Source: Porticoccaceae bacterium (GTDB taxonomy: Bacteria > Pseudomonadota > Gammaproteobacteria > Pseudomonadales > Porticoccaceae). From it: a stretch of 25,518 bases of DNA. The notes beneath the pieces were generated by a model. The model was not told where the DNA came from. It ran no database searches and was given only the letters and a program-made list of their open reading frames with translations. Position 1 is the stretch's first letter. Each line of letters opens with the position of its first letter. The stretch lies in assembly GCA_017858295.1 (NCBI GenBank), contig JAFMBU010000009.1:1-25518 (forward strand), given 5' to 3'. The position numbers were made by a program, and so were the translations under genes. This document shows, piece by piece, positions 23,148-25,518 of the stretch.

Positions 23148-25517
23148 TTGAGCACAGATAAGCGAAAGCCCCGCAACCCAGCACCAGCCGAACCCAGCTA
23201 TAACGAAACCCGTGGCAAGCGATTGCTCGCCGAGGGCGCGCTAATAGGATGGATTGCTCTCTGCTCAATACTACTGTTGGCCCTGCTCAGCTACTCCTCA
23301 GATGACCCAGGCTGGTCGCACACCGGCGTTCGCGGCGATCTCAACAATGCCGTAGGCCTAGCGGGAGCCTGGATTGCGGATATCTTCTTTGCCCTGTTTG
23401 GGGTAATGGCCTTCCTGTTTCCCGCACTGCTTGCAGTCCGTGCCATACAAATACTGCGCACCTATATACTCCGTGAGGCAGATGCCTTTGACTCGGTCAC
23501 CTTTACCCTCCGTGTAATCGGTTTTATTCTGGTGATGATCAGCGCCACTTCACTGGCCAACATTCAATATGCAGAAGTGCACAACAGCTATCCCTTTGGC
23601 GTCGGCGGCATACTCGGCAATAAGATCGGCGAAGCCACCATGGCAGTATTTAGCTATGTTGGCAGCACCTTGATCCTGCTGTCGCTGTTCCTCTTCGGAC
23701 TCACCGTATTTGTCGATATCTCTTGGATCTCCCTGATTGATCGCCTAGGTCTGGCAGCAATGGATCTCTACGACCGAACGCGCAGCAAACTTGCCGCGAT
23801 GAAAATTGCCCGCGCGGAAAAAGCCAAGTCCCGCGAAGCAGTTCTGGAGCGACAGGCCAAAGTCGAAGTCGAAACCAAAATGCAAAAGCTGCGCACACCG
23901 CCAACCATTCAGGCCCCCAAGGCCAAGCCAGTGGTCAGCAAGCGCATTGAGCGTGAAAAGCAGCAGACACTGTTTGGCGACGCCGAAGTGGTTGGGTCAC
24001 TGCCACCAATAAATCTGCTCGATCCAGCCGATAATAATACCAACAGCGGTTACTCCGCCGAATCTCTCGAGCACCTATCGCGCCTGCTGGAGCACAAACT
24101 CCTCGATTTCGGCATCAAAGCCGATGTCGTCGAAGTATTGCCAGGCCCAGTAGTCACCCGCTTTGAAATCCAGCCCGCCGCCGGCATCAAAGTGAGTCGC
24201 ATCAGCGGATTAGCCAAAGATTTGGCTCGCTCAATGGCCGTAATCAGCGTCCGCGTGGTAGAAGTGATTCCCGGCAAGTCGGTAGTGGGTATAGAAATTC
24301 CCAATGAAAAGCGCGAAATGGTGCGCCTCAGCGAAGTGCTCTCATCTGAAGCCTACGACCGCTCAAGCTCCCCAGTGACATTAGCTCTGGGTCATGACAT
24401 TGCCGGCATACCCATAGTTGCCGATCTCGGCCGTATGCCCCACCTCTTAGTAGCGGGAACCACGGGTTCCGGTAAGTCCGTAGGCATTAACACCATGCTT
24501 CTGAGCCTGCTGTTTAAAGCCTCACCAGAAGAAGTTAAATTAATTCTTATCGATCCAAAGATGCTTGAGCTATCGGTTTACGATGGTATTCCGCACCTTC
24601 TGACACCGGTGATCACCGATATGAAAGATGCCGCCAGTGGCCTGCGCTGGTGTGTTGGCGAAATGGAACGGCGCTACAAACTGATGGCTGCACTGGGTGT
24701 GCGAAATCTGGCTGGTTACAACCGCAAAATCGAAGACGCCATTAAAGCCGGCGAGCCCATAACCGATCCCCTCTGGACATTTAACCCAGATGAGATGGGC
24801 TGGGATGCCACCCAAGAGGCACCCGAAGCACCAACCTTGGAAACATTGCCTTATATAGTGGTAGTGATCGACGAATTCGCCGATATGATGATGATCGTAG
24901 GCAAAAAGGTCGAGCAGCTCATCGCTCGAATCGCCCAAAAGGCAAGGGCAGCAGGTATTCACTTAATACTCGCCACTCAGCGCCCGTCAGTCGACGTTAT
25001 CACCGGCCTGATCAAAGCCAACGTACCCACCAGAATCGCCTTCCAAGTCTCCTCAAAGATCGACTCAAGAACCATTCTTGACCAAGGTGGCGCAGAACAA
25101 TTACTCGGCAATGGCGATATGCTTTATCTACCGCCGGGAACCAGCGTGCCTGAGCGGATACATGGCTGTTTTGTCGACGACCATGAAGTGCACAAAGTGG
25201 TCGCCGACTGGAAACGTCGCGGCGAACCCAACTACCTCAACGAGATTACCGACGAAGCTGCAGTTTCCTCTATCGCCGTTCCCGGCTATAGCAGCGGCGA
25301 AGAGGGTGAAGAGGACCCAGAATCTGACCCACTGTATGACGAAGCCGTAGCCTTTGTACTGGAGAGCCGCAAAGCCTCTATTTCATCTGTACAGCGCAAG
25401 TTAAGAGTAGGGTATAACCGCGCCGCGCGCTTGATCGAACAGATGGAGGTGGCCGGTGTGGTGAGCCCTATGAGTAGCAATGGTAGCCGTGACATACTTT
25501 CGCAGAGTGGGCGTTGA
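23148..25517 (+). CDS. ftsK: DNA translocase FtsK
   Basis: Divisome protein that pumps chromosome termini across the septum and activates XerCD at dif. 789 residues, complete, one base short of the window end. The N-terminal 4-TM domain covers about 28-190 (FtsK_4TM), followed by a charged linker (208-290) far shorter than that of E. coli (about 1330 residues in all) but usual in pseudomonad-like bacteria. The RecA-like motor has Walker A GTTGSGKS (437-444) and Walker B VVVIDEFAD (571-579). The C-terminal winged-helix gamma domain (about 727-785; SSVQRKLRVGYNRAARLIEQ) reads polarity sequences and touches XerD. The start is TTG 23148 with AGGGA eight bases upstream; no nearer ATG fits. Confidence 0.96.
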   Translation: MSTDKRKPRNPAPAEPSYNETRGKRLLAEGALIGWIALCSILLLALLSYSSDDPGWSHTGVRGDLNNAVGLAGAWIADIFFALFGVMAFLFPALLAVRAIQILRTYILREADAFDSVTFTLRVIGFILVMISATSLANIQYAEVHNSYPFGVGGILGNKIGEATMAVFSYVGSTLILLSLFLFGLTVFVDISWISLIDRLGLAAMDLYDRTRSKLAAMKIARAEKAKSREAVLERQAKVEVETKMQKLRTPPTIQAPKAKPVVSKRIEREKQQTLFGDAEVVGSLPPINLLDPADNNTNSGYSAESLEHLSRLLEHKLLDFGIKADVVEVLPGPVVTRFEIQPAAGIKVSRISGLAKDLARSMAVISVRVVEVIPGKSVVGIEIPNEKREMVRLSEVLSSEAYDRSSSPVTLALGHDIAGIPIVADLGRMPHLLVAGTTGSGKSVGINTMLLSLLFKASPEEVKLILIDPKMLELSVYDGIPHLLTPVITDMKDAASGLRWCVGEMERRYKLMAALGVRNLAGYNRKIEDAIKAGEPITDPLWTFNPDEMGWDATQEAPEAPTLETLPYIVVVIDEFADMMMIVGKKVEQLIARIAQKARAAGIHLILATQRPSVDVITGLIKANVPTRIAFQVSSKIDSRTILDQGGAEQLLGNGDMLYLPPGTSVPERIHGCFVDDHEVHKVVADWKRRGEPNYLNEITDEAAVSSIAVPGYSSGEEGEEDPESDPLYDEAVAFVLESRKASISSVQRKLRVGYNRAARLIEQMEVAGVVSPMSSNGSRDILSQSGR

Positions 25518-25518
25518 T

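Noticed and set aside
1..25518. Search for CRISPR arrays, insertion sequences, prophage genes, toxin-antitoxin pairs or a biosynthetic cluster
   Set aside because: No spaced direct repeats, transposase motifs, integrases or clustered unknown genes were seen; the window is core chromosome.

Overview
The window looks like a stretch of core chromosome from a gammaproteobacterium, probably a free-living (perhaps marine) member of the Cellvibrionales/Pseudomonadales side of the class. Three things point that way. The isocitrate lyase is of the long Pseudomonas type, most proteins are clearly gammaproteobacterial, and the gene order ftsK-trxB-aat-bpt-infA-clpA-clpS-cspD-icd-...-mnmA-hflD-purB, with aceA nearby, is as I remember it from Pseudomonas. 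In E. coli the same genes lie in two separate blocks (ftsK to cspD, and icd to purB/roxA). I see no mobile elements, tRNA or rRNA genes, CRISPR arrays or prophage genes. The assignment to a family or genus is inference only.

Layout. At 1-1911 (minus strand) are a partial class-1B-like dihydroorotate dehydrogenase and a beta-lactamase-fold serine hydrolase upstream of it. At 2078-7553 is a glyoxylate-shunt module: aceA (minus), a divergent LysR regulator with an inverted-repeat operator between them, then glcB and rraA as a probable operon. At 7576-9960 are a GNAT acetyltransferase (minus) and a periplasmic gamma-glutamyltransferase (plus). At 10007-15376 is a minus-strand cluster rluE-nudJ-mnmA-hflD-purB-roxA (rRNA pseudouridylation, Nudix hydrolysis, tRNA thiolation, HflD, purine synthesis, ribosomal L16 hydroxylation). 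At 15499-16752 icd runs divergently from rluE and ends in a strong terminator. At 16868-22886 are cspD (minus), clpS-clpA (plus) and the minus-strand group trxB-aat-bpt-infA. At 23148-25517 is a complete ftsK.

The genes form a few functional groups. Icd, AceA and GlcB are the branch point and the two enzymes of the glyoxylate bypass, all within 14 kb, with a candidate dedicated regulator. Aat, Bpt, ClpS and ClpA form a full bacterial N-degron pathway (two N-terminal tagging transferases, an adaptor and an unfoldase) within 4.6 kb.

No stretch over 300 bases lacks a gene. The largest gap (22887-23147, trxB/ftsK) carries two stacked palindromes. I do not see a new multi-gene system. The most unusual signals are short tandem repeats at three stop codons (ggt, hflD, rluE), a RoxA that seems to lack its C-terminal domain, candidate operators for the glyoxylate regulator, and the class-1B-like DHOD.
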